Position numbers and translations under genes: made by a program
Part shown: piece by piece, positions 9,151 through 20,989 of the stretch
Numbering within the stretch: the stretch's first letter is position 1
How the letters are laid out: each line of letters opens with the position of its first letter
Notes under the pieces: generated by a model
What the model was told of the DNA's origin: nothing
What the model saw: the letters and a program-made list of their open reading frames with translations, nothing else
The model's database searches: none
Assembly: GCA_018398765.1 (NCBI GenBank)
Contig: JAHBMJ010003420.1
Location: 28,742-61,507 of the forward strand
DNA length: 32,766 nucleotides
Direction of reading: 5' to 3'
DNA from: Chromera velia
Taxonomy: Eukaryota > Sar > Chromeraceae

Positions 9151-11217
9151 TGACGTTAAGTCGGGCGGAGAGTTCTGCCACGATGTCAGAGGGTCCGGCC
9201 ATCAAGGACGTGCCTGTGTCCACTGCAACCTGCAAACAGGGAGGGAGAGAGAGAGACAGACCAGCAGGCAGGCGCCCGTGTCGGTGCTTGAGTTTCTTCA
9301 TTCTGTCAATTTGGCAAGTCCAAAGGACCCCACCCGCAAAACGCGTCCTCCAGCTGCCTGCTCAGCTCCCTCACATAAACCTAACAGACAGACAACCAAC
9401 TTGCCTTCACAGTCGACGAGTTTGACCTAGGCCTGGCCTGTCAGGTTTGTTCAGCCCACTCTTCTATCTGTGACACGACGCAAAATAAAGACGACGTGTC
9501 TGTCATTTTCTTCTCTAGAGCAACCAGGCAAGCAAAAACCTCACCCACCCGGCCACCCTTCCTACCTGGCATGTCGAAGCGTTCCAAGCCGGCTTCGACA
9601 CTTCCTCTCTGTGTCCCCTCTTCCCTCTGTGTGCGTGTCCGTTAGCGTGCACATCCGTCCACACACCTTCTCCCTCTTCGCCTCCTTGCCCCTCCCCGTC
9701 TCTGTCTCCCCCTGAGGAGACGGGCGGACTGTCCCCAGCCTCCCCTCCCCCCTCGCTCGAAGAAGCAGACGAGGAAGAAGAGGAGGCGATCTTGCACAGG
9801 CCCTGGGGTTCGTTCCCGATAGAAATGTCTTGCATCGTCACCTGATTGCAGGAGGGGAGGGATAAGTCCGCATGCAGGCCAAGAGAGGAAGCAGAAGAGG
9901 AGACGGAAATCGATAAGCTTGACTTAAGGCAGGAAGGAGGCCTCAAACAGGCGAGGAAGATTCCTGAAAGGACCTGTAAGTAAACTGTTCTCTCGGTCTG
10001 TCAAGCCTGGACCCGACCTCTCGTTTCATTCAACAAAAGTAATTAAAATTACACACGCACCGGTACTTCCAAAGCTGACGTACAAACAAACAAACGAACA
10101 AACAAACAAACAAAAAGAGAGGCCGGCCGACCTGCCAGTACCCCTCTTTTGAGACAGGGATCCAGACGAGATCTGAGTCCATCCTCTCCTTCCTCCAGTT
10201 ACCGAATGTGATCTCAGACTCCTCTCCCTCGCCGTCTCCAAGAAACACAGAAAACACATTGTGTTCCATGTGCCCGCCAGCAGACAGTCTGCAATCATCA
10301 TGTGCTCAGCTGACTGAAGACATTCTCCCACTACTGTGCTTCATTCCCTTCGTTATCTTCCCTAGACCATACAACTGGTCTGTGAGTTAGAGACCCGTAT
10401 CGCTGGGATGCACGCTGTTGAGTAAATATTTGTTTTGACAGAATGACAACCAAATAGATTCCTGTCCCAACAACAACATACAAGGATGAACAGAAGAGAA
10501 AAAAGTCACACGCAGACGCAAAATTCCTTTTTGACAAATCGGCCGAGTGCCAATTAATGCAAAGCGAGTTCACTGGCGGTCAACACATGGAGCGCACACA
10601 CGTTCTGCCTCGTTTTCATCGAAAAGACACTTAAGAGTGGGAGGGAGGACACCTGCACTCACACACCTACCTGTTGAATATGTTGAACTGCACTCCTTCG
10701 CTCATTCCATCCAGGGCGAGACCCAGCACGCCGTCGAAAGGAACGGAGGCGAAGGGGAAGTCTGACTCTTCAGTCGTCGCAAGGAAGTCCGCGTCTGCAC
10801 ACACAGCGCCGTCACCCACGCAGACCGTGTCCCTCACCACCACACCGCTGATCTCTCCCGTGCCAAACGTGATCGTTATTACGTCTCTGCATGAAGAGGA
10901 AGGGCACAGGCTATGAACATGTCCATTACTTGACTTTTATATGCCGTTTGTGACATCGTATTTCGACACGCACGGGGACCCTCCCAAGAAGCGAATGGCA
11001 AAAGCAGAAGAAAAAAGGGAGGAAGGAAGGAAGGAAGAGAGAAGCAGAGCCTGTAGCAACTCCCGCTACCTCAATCGGACCCCCCCAGACGTATTCCCTG
11101 ACCATCTCACCTCACCTCTCTCCCGAGTCCCCCACTTTCTCCAGAGGCTTGTCGGCAAACGCGATCTGGCGACTCGTGCTTGAATTTCCAGGGTCGTACA
11201 AGGGCCGCTCCTGCACT

Positions 11218-11285
<68 letters not shown>

Positions 11286-12647
11286 ACGCCTTCCTGTCTG
11301 CCGCAGCCATCCAGCACCAACTTGGCATTCAAAGCCTCCATACTGCCTCCCCTTTGTCCCCAACACTCGATGAAGGTCCTCTTCCAAAAATCTGTCAGGT
11401 ATTCATTCTCTGACCTGAAGAAATTTTCTGGTGCGATTTCACAAATAAAGAGGTCGCTTTGGATGTGTTTGCTTCCATTCTCTTTTCTCACAAGGCAGTG
11501 GTCGCTGAGTCTCTCTTACTTGTACTCCTTACCGACCGACTGACTGACAGAGCAAGCATCAGAGGTGCAGTCGATGGAGGGGATCAACAGGTTCCCGCTG
11601 CCTGTGTCGAAAACGACAGTGAACTCCTTCGGGGGTCGACCTGCAACCACAGAAATATAATTCTTGCGTAGAATTCTCAATTCATATCGTATATAGGTGC
11701 ATTGACAGCCATCCATGCGATGTTGCAGTAGCAAGATTTTCCTCGCACACAACTCTGGACTCAAGAAGTGGTCAGGAGACAGAGAACAGAGGGCGGAGCT
11801 TCACACAGACCGGAAGTGTCATTTCTTTCACCCGAGTGTTTCTTTCCATTTTTCCAGAGACAGGCAAGCGAGTAGATAGACAAGCCGGCAGGCAAACAGA
11901 TGCAGGCACACACCCACCCACACACACACACAGAGTGTGACTAAATTGCGGATAGGTGGAAGAAGACAAGTCGGAAGGAAGTACAGTCAAAGATCCCGGC
12001 AAAGTTTCTCAAGGTCTGTCCTTTCCTTTTTGGCGTTGCTTTCTCTGAAAACAGGGCGCAAGAAAGGAAGAGTGAAGACACGTACCGACGGAGATCTTCC
12101 CGAAGTACTCAGTGGCATGGAGCACCGCCTCCAAGTCTCCTCCCCTTCGCCCGTATCCGTAAGCGTGGGCGTGTCTGAAACGGCCTGAATACCGGAGAAG
12201 CGCGTCGTGTCGCTGCATGAGGCCGGTCTTCTTCTTCCTCGTCAATGGAATCGTGCGGGAAAGCTTTTGCTCTTGGTTTATTCTTCCATCTCCCTCAGAC
12301 CTGTGCGTTGCTTGTTCTGTGTCCTCCCCTCCGTATCCAGACTGCAGTGACGCAATCGTCATGTTCACTGAAAACTCTGGAGTGCCCCCCCTTCCGGCAT
12401 CCTCTCTACCTGCCCCTGCCAGACCGTCTCCACTCCCGTGGCTTTGCTGCAGCAGCGGCGGGGGCTGAAGGGCTTGAGAGGCATGGTCGCGTTCCGCGGA
12501 GTCCGGCAAGAGCTTTGGACCCGCAGCTACACCCAGACTCCTTGCAATGGAGTGGCTTGGAGTCAGAGAAAGAAGGGGAAACAGCAGGTGGAGGGAGAAA
12601 GAGAAAAGTCCCAAATGCCAGGACTGCCGAAAAAGGACCCAGCGCAT
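7466..12647 (-). CDS. Pepsin-family (A1) aspartic protease
   Basis: Ten exons on the minus strand: 12647-12086, 11640-11549, 11210-11116, 10886-10671, 10288-10132, 9841-9566, 9229-9155, 8916-8833, 8438-8329, 7646-7466. Phases agree throughout, giving about 615 residues. An in-frame Met at 12758 would add 37 residues. Residues 1-187 hold an uncleaved-looking hydrophobic segment (signal or signal-anchor) and a propeptide-like region ending EYFGKISVG. The first catalytic motif is [14 protein letters not shown] (D199), with a following Cys pair. The flap is [10 protein letters not shown]. The second catalytic motif is [12 protein letters not shown] (D470). The C-lobe signatures [13 protein letters not shown] and [14 protein letters not shown] close the fold. 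A Ser/Glu/Gly-rich insertion of about 70 residues lies just before D470. The 3' end is unsure: reading through gives a TAA at 7468-7466, but GTCCGT at 7546 could be a donor to a further exon. It probably acts in the secretory or endosomal system. Confidence 0.9.
7767..7793. repeat. (GA)n microsatellite
   Basis: An AG/GA dinucleotide run inside the last modelled intron of the aspartic protease. Confidence 0.9.
9115..9150. repeat. (GACA)9 microsatellite at an intron donor
   Basis: On the minus strand this reads TGTCTGTC repeats and follows directly on the GTCAGTC donor at 9154 after exon 7 of the aspartic protease. Confidence 0.9.
10082..10115. repeat. (CAAA)n microsatellite
   Basis: A CAAA/ACAA run with one CGAA interruption, in the intron after exon 5 of the aspartic protease. 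Confidence 0.85.
11224..11282. repeat. (CT)n(CA)n compound microsatellite
   Basis: About 15 CT units run straight into about 14 CA units, in the aspartic-protease intron just upstream of exon 3. Confidence 0.95.
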
Positions 12648-13162
12648 TGGAGCGTCCACAGCGCGACACAGACGAATCGAGACTGAAAGGGGACAAAGAC
12701 CCCACAAGAGCGTACGTCGCTTTGACTGTGCTCCCAAGCGTGTCCCGGCTGTTGACACCTCTAGGAGGGTGTATCTGAGTCCATCGCAAAGGGAGGGGCC
12801 CTATTTGTGTTGTTCCCTGAGCACCCCCCGTGTACTCCTTCGATCACTAATCGCGACAGATTTTCTTTATCTCCAACTCAGACAAGGAATGAGGACTGAA
12901 ACGGATCGGGTCGGAACGCGGGAGCAAGATTCAGACAGTCCACTGAAGCCCCCCACGCCTAGCTAAGTCAGAGAAACACCAACCGCTCAAGCCGACCCAG
13001 CATTAGAAGCCCGCGGTGGTCTCCTTCAAGGTTTCGTGCGTCACTCTGTGCTCCACGACAGCTGTGCTCCATCGACACGTCTGCGTCTTAGAAAGACAGT
13101 TGGCGAGTTTTGAAGTCACCACAGAACTCAGAACAATCAGTCTGAGGTTGGTGAGGCAAAGA

Positions 13163-13236
13163 ATGGCAAAGATCTGGCTGCATGTATTCTTCGCTGGCTG
13201 CAAAGATCTGCAAAGATCTGCATGGCTGCATGCTCT
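13163..13236. repeat. Short imperfect repeats of GCAAAGATCTG and GGCTGCATG
   Basis: GCAAAGATCTG occurs near 13166, 13199 and 13210, interleaved with GGCTGCATG near 13176 and 13223. It looks like a small local duplication of no known function. Confidence 0.6.
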
Positions 13237-13305
13237 TTCCGCGTCTCCTAAATTCTGATAATGACTCGTCCTCTTGCTTGTGGGGCACGTAATTTTTTTC
13301 GGCAG

Positions 13306-13449
13306 TCAGAAATTCGACCGAGAGACGCGCGGTTCGGTCAGCCGTCTCCTAGCCTCCTCCGAGATAAGTTCGTCTTTCCCAAATCCGGATGTCTTCAAAG
13401 CCGATCCCCAGCCCCCAAGTTCCTTGAACCGAGCGACTAGGCATCGGAC
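13306..13449 (-). other. Coding-like stretch, possible terminal exon of an unidentified minus-strand gene
   Basis: After a CTGCAG on the minus strand, a 47-codon frame reads through FKELGGWGSALKTSGFGKDE and ISEEARRRLTEP to a TGA at 13308-13306. It looks protein-like, but no donor or upstream exon was found, and the frame is closed just above the acceptor. It may be chance. Confidence 0.12.
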
Positions 13450-13935
13450 CTGCAGTCATGTATTGCTGACAGACGTACAGAGCCACTTCGTGATTGCTTT
13501 CTGCTCCCTGGCGGAGGCTGCCGTTTTCTTTTTTCCTTCCTTTCCCTCCGTCGTTCGCTAGAAGATCGATCCATGGAGCATCGTGGTTGCAGGGAAAGGG
13601 GGGAAAGGAGGAAGTTTCAGACCGATCGTGAGATCCCCTGTGGAGCAGCAAAGCGAGCCTCTGTGTATCCGACTCCTCCGTCCTTTATTCACCCGCATCC
13701 GATTGCCAAGGTGAAGACCTGAAACTCCAGGACAGACTCATGCATAAACAGCCTTCGATGCCCCCCCCCGCTTCCTCCCCAACGGCAGGAGCCCAGTGAG
13801 ACAACGCGGTGGTGCACACTTTCGCGGAGACGGAAGACGGAAGGTTTGGTGACCACGCGATCTTCCAAGTGACAAAAGACACGAACAGAAAGACAGACAT
13901 ACCGTTGTTCCGATCCTCTTGCACTATCAGTTCAG

Positions 13936-14651
13936 ATGTATTCTTCCAATGCGGGAGACAAAAAGAAAGCCAGCAGGAGGGCCCAGGCAGCTTCAAGCAC
14001 GAAGGCCGCAGAGCTGCTTCCCTCTGCGGCTACTGGATCACAGACTGCCGACATCTTTGCGCAATTCGCAAATGTGGGGAGCGGTCTGGCTACGGGGTCC
14101 CATGAGGGGGGCGTCGCGGATGTGAGTGGTCATGCCTCATTCGCGTCGTTGCCGACCGCTCTGCAGTCGGAGGGGGATGCGGAGATTGCCATGGCATTGA
14201 AGAAGCTGGCAAAAAAGGATTCTGTTACGAAGCAGAAAGCGATCGCAGAACTGCAGCAACTGGTCGAACGGAAAGATCAAGATGCTCTCGCTTCTTCCCT
14301 CAGCTCCTTTGCGGTCTCCTACCGTCGGGTGGCCTTGTTGGACCCCGACAGACGTGTCAGAGAGCAGATGGCGATGTGCCTAGGGAGACTTGCCGAGAAG
14401 ATAGGTCGCCGGCTGAGTGAGCAGCTGAAGGCTCTCGCGCCCTTCTGGCTCTTTTCTGTACACGACAGCAGCAGAGAGGTCGCAGCCGCAGCACGAAGCG
14501 CACTGGATAAAACCTTTCCGCCGGCTCAGAAGAAAAAAAGGGTGGACCTTCTCCGATTCTGCCAGTCAGTCTGTCACTCAGTGAGCCAATTCTGCACGGA
14601 GGCAATCAGTCACCTCAAAGCAGTCTTCTTTTGGGCGCAGCACCCCAACGG

Positions 14652-14717
<66 letters not shown>

Positions 14718-14755
14718 CGTGCGTGCATGTGCGTGCCTCTCTCTCTCTCTGCCTC

Positions 14756-14790
<35 letters not shown>

Positions 14791-17700
14791 GTGGGGGGGG
14801 GAGGGGGGGTGCGCGCGCGTGCGTTTGTGAATACTTGTGTACATGCCGTGGATCGTGACCATCTTTCACACTCTTTTGCTTGCGTTTGCAGAAAGGAGTT
14901 TGTGGGAGAGATGTTGAAAGCCCTCGGACAGACGGAGAGAGGATTTGAGGAAGAATTTGGCCTCTCGGGAGAGGAGCAACAGGAGAGGGAAGAGAGATTC
15001 GACAGGGTCAGTACTTCCTTGAACTGCAGGAAGAAGAACGGTTCTGCTTTGGAATACTGGGTACTCGGGTATGTCATGGGGACAGTCAGTAGCGGGAAGG
15101 AGGAGCTCTGCTTGTCCATGCATACACTTCTTTTCGTGCCAGATTGAAGAGGAAAGGTCGATGGCAGTGAAACGAAACACTCAGTCAAATCCCAGCCAGC
15201 CGCTTTTTCTCGACGCTCGTGATGGATGTGGGCACTTTTCTTTGGGTTGTTTTCTTTTCTTTTTTTTTTTCAACCTTTGTCCAGCAGCCACTGTCACGCG
15301 TTTTTTTCTTATTTTCAGACAAAAGCACAGTTCACTTTCGATTTTTTTTTCGCTTGGTCCTTAGTCCCTTCTTGTCTGTCGCTTGTCCTTCTCTCACTTT
15401 TCTCGATCCGTCTCCAAATTTCCCTTCCTCCCTCCCTCGTCACTTCCCTCCCCTCGTGTTGGGATTCTCTTCGAGTTCAGGTCCTCTCGGCGGTCCTCTC
15501 CGCTCTCGCCGAAGCCCTCCAGCTGCTTGCACTGCCGTCCTCCTTCACCCAGCCTGCCCCTGCGTCCTCAGCTGCGAAAGGCACGCAGAAGGGGAAAGCT
15601 GCAGGAGGGTCTGAGGACGTGGGCGTGCCTCCTTTACGTGACTGGTCTGCGTCCCTTGCGCCCCTTTTCGGGGGAAGAACCGCAATTTGGATGTTCGCAG
15701 CGAATCCGTACAGACCTCCCGTCAGACTCGCAGCCCTTCAGGCCCTTCGCGCGGCTCTCGAAGCGTTTGCAGCTGCGGAGTGCCCTCTTCCTTTACAACA
15801 GAAAGAAAAAGAGAAGCACAAGAAACGAGAAACTAGTGAGGGAGACACGGACTGTCAGCCGTCTCCCGCTGCCTCAACTCACAGCGCTCGTCCTTCTGTG
15901 ACGTCAACGGCACCGCCTCCCGCCCTGGTGTCTGCGGTGATGAGTGCCATGCACGATAAGGAAGTGGTTGGAAAGGTGCGTCTCGTACATGTAAGATATT
16001 TCCTGGTGTTTCTTGAGACATCCCTCCTACATTGCCTTCTCTTGCTCGTCCGTACTCCAGCTTTGCCGTGGCATGTGGTGTTCCTCTTCCGCTCCGTAGA
16101 GTCACACCGCAACTGTTAGAGGAATTGTTGCTGTTTTTTTGTGTGTATGGTTGTTTCTGGTTGCATGCGTGGCAAAGAGGATATTGACGCGACTATGAGT
16201 CGTTTGACTCATTTCTTGCTTCCTCCTCTTCCTCTGCGTGCAGACTGGCCTTCCGGGACTTTTGGTCGCCTTCTTCCGCGTGTTTCCTCCTGCAGAAGTT
16301 TTCCCTGACGCCTGTGGAAAGGTCGGCAGGATGAACAAACGGCCTTTCACTCAACTCTTCTTATGCATTCCACACTGTGATGTTAGAGTTGATGGTCAGA
16401 CATATGTCTCTGGAGGCAAAGTTCTTTGACTTTCAGAGCCAATAAATGTTGGTTGGCCTGTAAGTGAGTGAATCCTAAAGCCTGAGTGTGCAGAACCTCC
16501 CAAAGTCTGGCACGCTTAACTGTTGAAGTCCGCCTATGCATTGTGCAGCCAACATGGGAGTCCTGCGCGACAAATCTTTTCACATGTGTACTTTCCGAGA
16601 ATGTGGTGGTCCTGCACATCCTTTTGTAGTCCGTCGGCTCACCCTTGACCAAATCATGAATAGTGCATTCACACGCCATTCTCTGACTGGTATGCCTGTC
16701 GCAGAACCTCCTGCGGTCGTCTTCTCTGCTTCCTTGGGAAGGTTATAAGATTTTTGCTCTTTAGTGTATGTGTGCGTCTGTTTGTGTGTGTGTCCCTCCC
16801 GTGCCTGCCTGTGCAGGGGGGGCCTTCTGGGAGCAGCAGTAGCAGCAAAAATTTCTTCCAGAGACTGTTTGGGGTCTTGAGGAACGCGGGCTTGAGTGCG
16901 TTTCCGTCTCGAGATTTCTTCCCTCACCTGCCTGCCCTCCTCTCCTCCCTTCCGACAGAGATCCTCACAGGAACAGGTGGAGGGGGCGAAGGGGGGGGAA
17001 GCGGGTCTCCGTCGGAAGTCTCGGAGGAATTTGTGCGCAGTCGCTGCGTGTCGAGTCCCATATTTCTCTTCTTCGTCTCTCTGCTGGAAGGACTCCATCC
17101 AAAGGGACAACCACCCCTGAGTCCCCCGGATGCTTCGGAACTCTTCCAGACACACTTTCAGGTCAACAGCCGGGTGCCTTGCAAGATGCGTGAACATGCA
17201 GCGGAGTTTTTGCCCTGAGAAAATCCAGGCTCATCGTTCTTCTGCTTCCCTTCTACGTTTTCCTTGCTTGCTTGCTTCCTTCCTTCCTTCCTTCCATTCA
17301 TTCATTCATTCATTCATTCATTCATTCATTCACTTTTTCTTGGCGCGACCGTCCGTGCCTAAGGCTCCCCTCTGAACGTTTGAAATCGACTCATCAACCC
17401 CACGCTGACCATTTTATTTTATTCAGGTGCTTGTCGGTTATATCGCTCTGCATTGACTCATCTTTGCTGGACGACTTTTTTTTTCTTCTCTTGGTGATCC
17501 TTTCTGATGCAGTCGCTCCTTTTCCTTTTCGTCCGACGACTCCCTCTGCAACCAGACGGAGAAGCGAAAGAGGAACAAGAAGGAGAGAGCGCTGCAGAAA
17601 AGACCGGAAGAGAAGACATCCCGAAGGCCCTCGCCTCCGTTTTGGCAGACCAGGTCAGTAGATGGGTGGGGGAGAGGGCATGGCGTTTTCATTCTGAGTC

Positions 17701-20700
17701 TTTTTGTGAAGGCAAGCGCGGTGGTACCCATCTATCTTCTCTGTCTGACGTTCGTACTGTCCGCCTTTCTCTGTTTTTTTGGTGTGGCTGTCTGTCTGTC
17801 CTTCTGCCTGCAGGTTCTGTGGTTCCCTGTCGCTCTGTTTCTCAGTGCGCGCACTCCCGTATCGTCCCGCATGAGAGACGCCGCCTCCAGAGGTGAGGGG
17901 GAGGCGCGGCAGTACCGTCGACAGGGGCAGGCCGACGCCTCTTCCTCCTCTGCGGCTGTTGTTGGGTCAGATTCGGGAAGAGACAATGGGAGAAGGGCCT
18001 CAGCCTCGCGAGAAGTGTCAGATGCCACTGCAACACCTCTGCCTGTTCCCTCTTCACGAGAAGTGTCTGCTGGAGATCCTGAGGGGAGTGAAGTTGCGGG
18101 AGGTGCGTCTGTGCGGTCTGGGTCTGCCGGTGGAGGGGCGGGCCCTGAGAAGAAGGCAAAGAGCGGGGGGCTGCAGTCTGGAGGGTCTGCTCGTCTGATG
18201 GCCCTCTTGGAGGAGAGGGGCATGTTTGAACAAACCGCAGGGATGCCGGCAGTAGTTTCGGGTGTCACTCGGGTCAGTCAGGCAGTCAGTCAGTCAGTCA
18301 GTCGGTCGGTCGGTCAGTGAGAATCAGGCAGTCCGGCCATGCAGTCAAGCACAGTTGATTTGAGCAAGTTTTACCCGCCGGTTGGTTTCGCCTGAATCTG
18401 CAGTCGCCTCTCTATGATGTGTCTCTTTGTCTCTCACATGTGCTTTTTCTCTTCCTGTCTGAGTGAGTGTGTGTGAGGTGTATCTGTGTGTCCACATATG
18501 CGTTTGGTTTCTGTTCCTGCCTCAGGAAATGCTCCGCCGTGAGCTTCCCTCCTCTGCGTTCATGCCCCTGCTGGTCCTCTTCGGGGCCTTCTTCGACTCC
18601 CTCTGCCCTCGGCAACCTGCATCTTCGGTGTGTGGGTGGGTGGGGAACTGGTCTCAAAGAAAGCCGTTTTCTGCTGACCAACCTACCCAGTCGATCAATC
18701 GATTCATTCATTTATTCATTCATTCATTCATTCATTCCTTCATTCATTTAACCATGTATGTTTTTATTTATTTATCCATGTATGTTTTTGGTTGAATGCA
18801 TGCATGCATGATCTTCGTGGAAAATTGGCATGTGGGTGTTCTTTCTGGTCCTTTGAGAAGCATCCGAAGCAGCAGAAGGACTTGCGTAAAGGGAACTGAA
18901 ATCCATTTCTCTCCCTCAGTCACTGTCTCTTCCTCGTCTCATGCCATTTTCTTTTTCTTTGCAGCCTGTGCAGAAGGAGACGGAGACGGGCCCTGTGGAT
19001 GCCACCCAAGTCCTCAGGGCCCTCTCCCTCGTAGAGGCCGTGTGTGAGGCGGCTGCTGCAGCTGCAGCTGTAGGGTCAGGTGCTGCGCCTGTGACGGCTC
19101 CCTCTTCCTCCTCCTCGACCCAGGAAGGAGGGGCAGAAAAGAAGAAGCAGCAGGCAGGGTCGGGAGGGCTGTGGCTGCTCGGAGCGCTGCAGAGGCTGCT
19201 TGCAGAGGCGTGGCGGCGGGGGCTGCGTGCCCTCACAGGGGGACTTCAGGGACGAGTGGCGGCGGGACTTCGGAAACTTGGACTGGGGCCCTCGTCTGTG
19301 GGTGAGTGCCTCGACGTGCCGCCCGTCCCCGTGACACAGCTGTGGTTTACCAGTGCCTTGGTTCAATCTGCGGCTGGGGCTGAATGGGCTGGGAGGGGTG
19401 GCTGTGCTCGTTTGGCAGCGGTTGTTCAGTTGTCTGGGTGTGTGGCTGAGTGGGATGGCGGTATGCTCGAATTAGCTCGCCAGCTGGGGCCTCTTTCTGC
19501 ACACTGCAGTCAAAAGGAGGGGGTCGTAGGCACTAGCGGTGGTCGGTCTGAGCTGAGTGACTTTCTTTGCCGTCATCTGATTCCTTCTGTTGCTGTTCTT
19601 CTCGACCAACTCTTCCCTGCCGTCTGGCAAGCGAGCCTCGAGAAAGAAGGGGGGGACGCCCCTGACGTCCCAATCGAAACGTTGATGGAGGAGGTGGAGG
19701 AGTTCCTCTTTGGAGTGATTGGACCTCTTTTGGTCCTCTCAGTGGGGGAGCGACAGGCAGAGGAGGAAGATGAAGACTCATGGCAGGGCTGGGAGACGGT
19801 CCTCGAAGTCGGTCCATTAAAACAAAAGCGTGTTCAGATTTGTCTTGCTCTTGTCCGAGAAGCGGCAGTGTTGGGAGACTAGAAGCTGTATCGTGTCTCT
19901 CCTTTTTGTTGCCTGTCCCCTGGCCGCGAGCGTTTTCTCTTGCTTTCCCGCTAGGAGAACCGCAGGTGAACTCTCACACAGTACGAAGTACATACATAGA
20001 GGCTTAGAAACGAACACTCGATTTCATACATGTCTGCCTGGCTGTCTGCAGGGACTGTTTCTTCCCGACAGAGCAAGGCCAAGGTGCGAAGGAGAATCAG
20101 GTGAAAGCATGTCCGCTCCCTCAAGTGAATTCATGCCCCCCTTTTCTGTGTGGAGCACGGAACCCTCCATGGGCCCTGTAGATCAACGGTTGGGGTTCTG
20201 TCTCTCTTTTCTGTTCAGACTCCAATCCCGTGCACGGGCGGGGGGGAGCTTTCTTCTCTCCCTCTCCCATTCTCATGTGGGGGGGGGGACTGTGGGTTCA
20301 GCGGGTCTGGCTGGCAAGAGAGCCGAGCGGAGACGGGACCAACTCGAAAAGGAGGGCGCACGGGGGGAGAAGAAGAAGGGAAGCGTGTTGTTCTCGCTGC
20401 CTCTGAGAGATCCCCTCCTTGAAGCCGCCCTCGTCCGGTGCGCCCAGCACTTTCTCCTCCCGTTTGTGCTCTTGCATTGCGGTCTGCTCGGACTCGTTCT
20501 GCCTGACCTTGACGCTCCTGTGGCCGTGCCTGCAACAGCAACAGCAGGCGCTTCTGAAAGTGTTGGGGCAGACGGGAAGAGAGAGGATGACGAGTCGCTT
20601 TTCCTGTGTGCCAAGCTGGTGAGAAGCAGAGCCTTCGGATACCTGGCACAAGCGAAACTCTTTCAGGTCGGCACACGCTTGGGGGTGGGAGTNNNNNNNN

Positions 20701-20937
20701 CATGCTGAGTGGGCGGGTCGGGCAGCAAGTCCTGATGGATGGTGTTGGGTTCCATGACTCACCCTTTTTTGTGTCTCTTCGATTCTTATGCGTGTCATTC
20801 TCTTTGTTACGAACTGAGTGAATGAAGTATTTAGGTCAAGTAGCGAAAAGGAATATCAACAAAGTCTTGCAGGACGTCAAACAGATTTCCTCCTTTTCAT
20901 CTGCAATACTGGAGATTGAGATGTTTCTTATTCGCTC

Positions 20938-20989
<52 letters not shown>

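Larger units (their letters stand above)
12648..13935. promoter_or_regulatory. Divergent intergenic region between the aspartic protease and LTN1
   Basis: The two genes are transcribed away from each other, so both promoters should lie in this 1.3 kb. The Met codon at 12758 of the protease frame overlaps its right-hand part. LTN1 Met is preceded by a pyrimidine-rich CACTATCAGTTCAG, so a 5' UTR intron is possible. No core promoter element can be assigned. Short local repeats of GCAAAGATCTG are found at 13163-13220. Confidence 0.35.

Noticed and set aside
12245-12778. Plus-strand open frame of 177 codons
   Set aside because: It is antisense to exon 1 of the aspartic protease and has no protein-like features.
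14656-14790. Cys/Val repeat protein segment within the long frame starting at 13936
   Set aside because: It is a GT/CT microsatellite inside intron 1; the GTCAGT donor at 14565 and the GTTTGCAG acceptor at 14891 remove it and restore listerin sequence.
15145-15300. Possible extra LTN1 exon starting IEEERSMAVKR after GTGCCAG
   Set aside because: It runs into poly-T and lacks a good donor. Exons 2 and 3 join in phase 0 without it and give continuous helical sequence.
20190-20219. Possible 30-nt intron GTTGGGG...TTCAG in LTN1 exon 10
   Set aside because: It is far shorter than any other intron here. Its length is a multiple of three and the frame reads through, so it was kept as coding.
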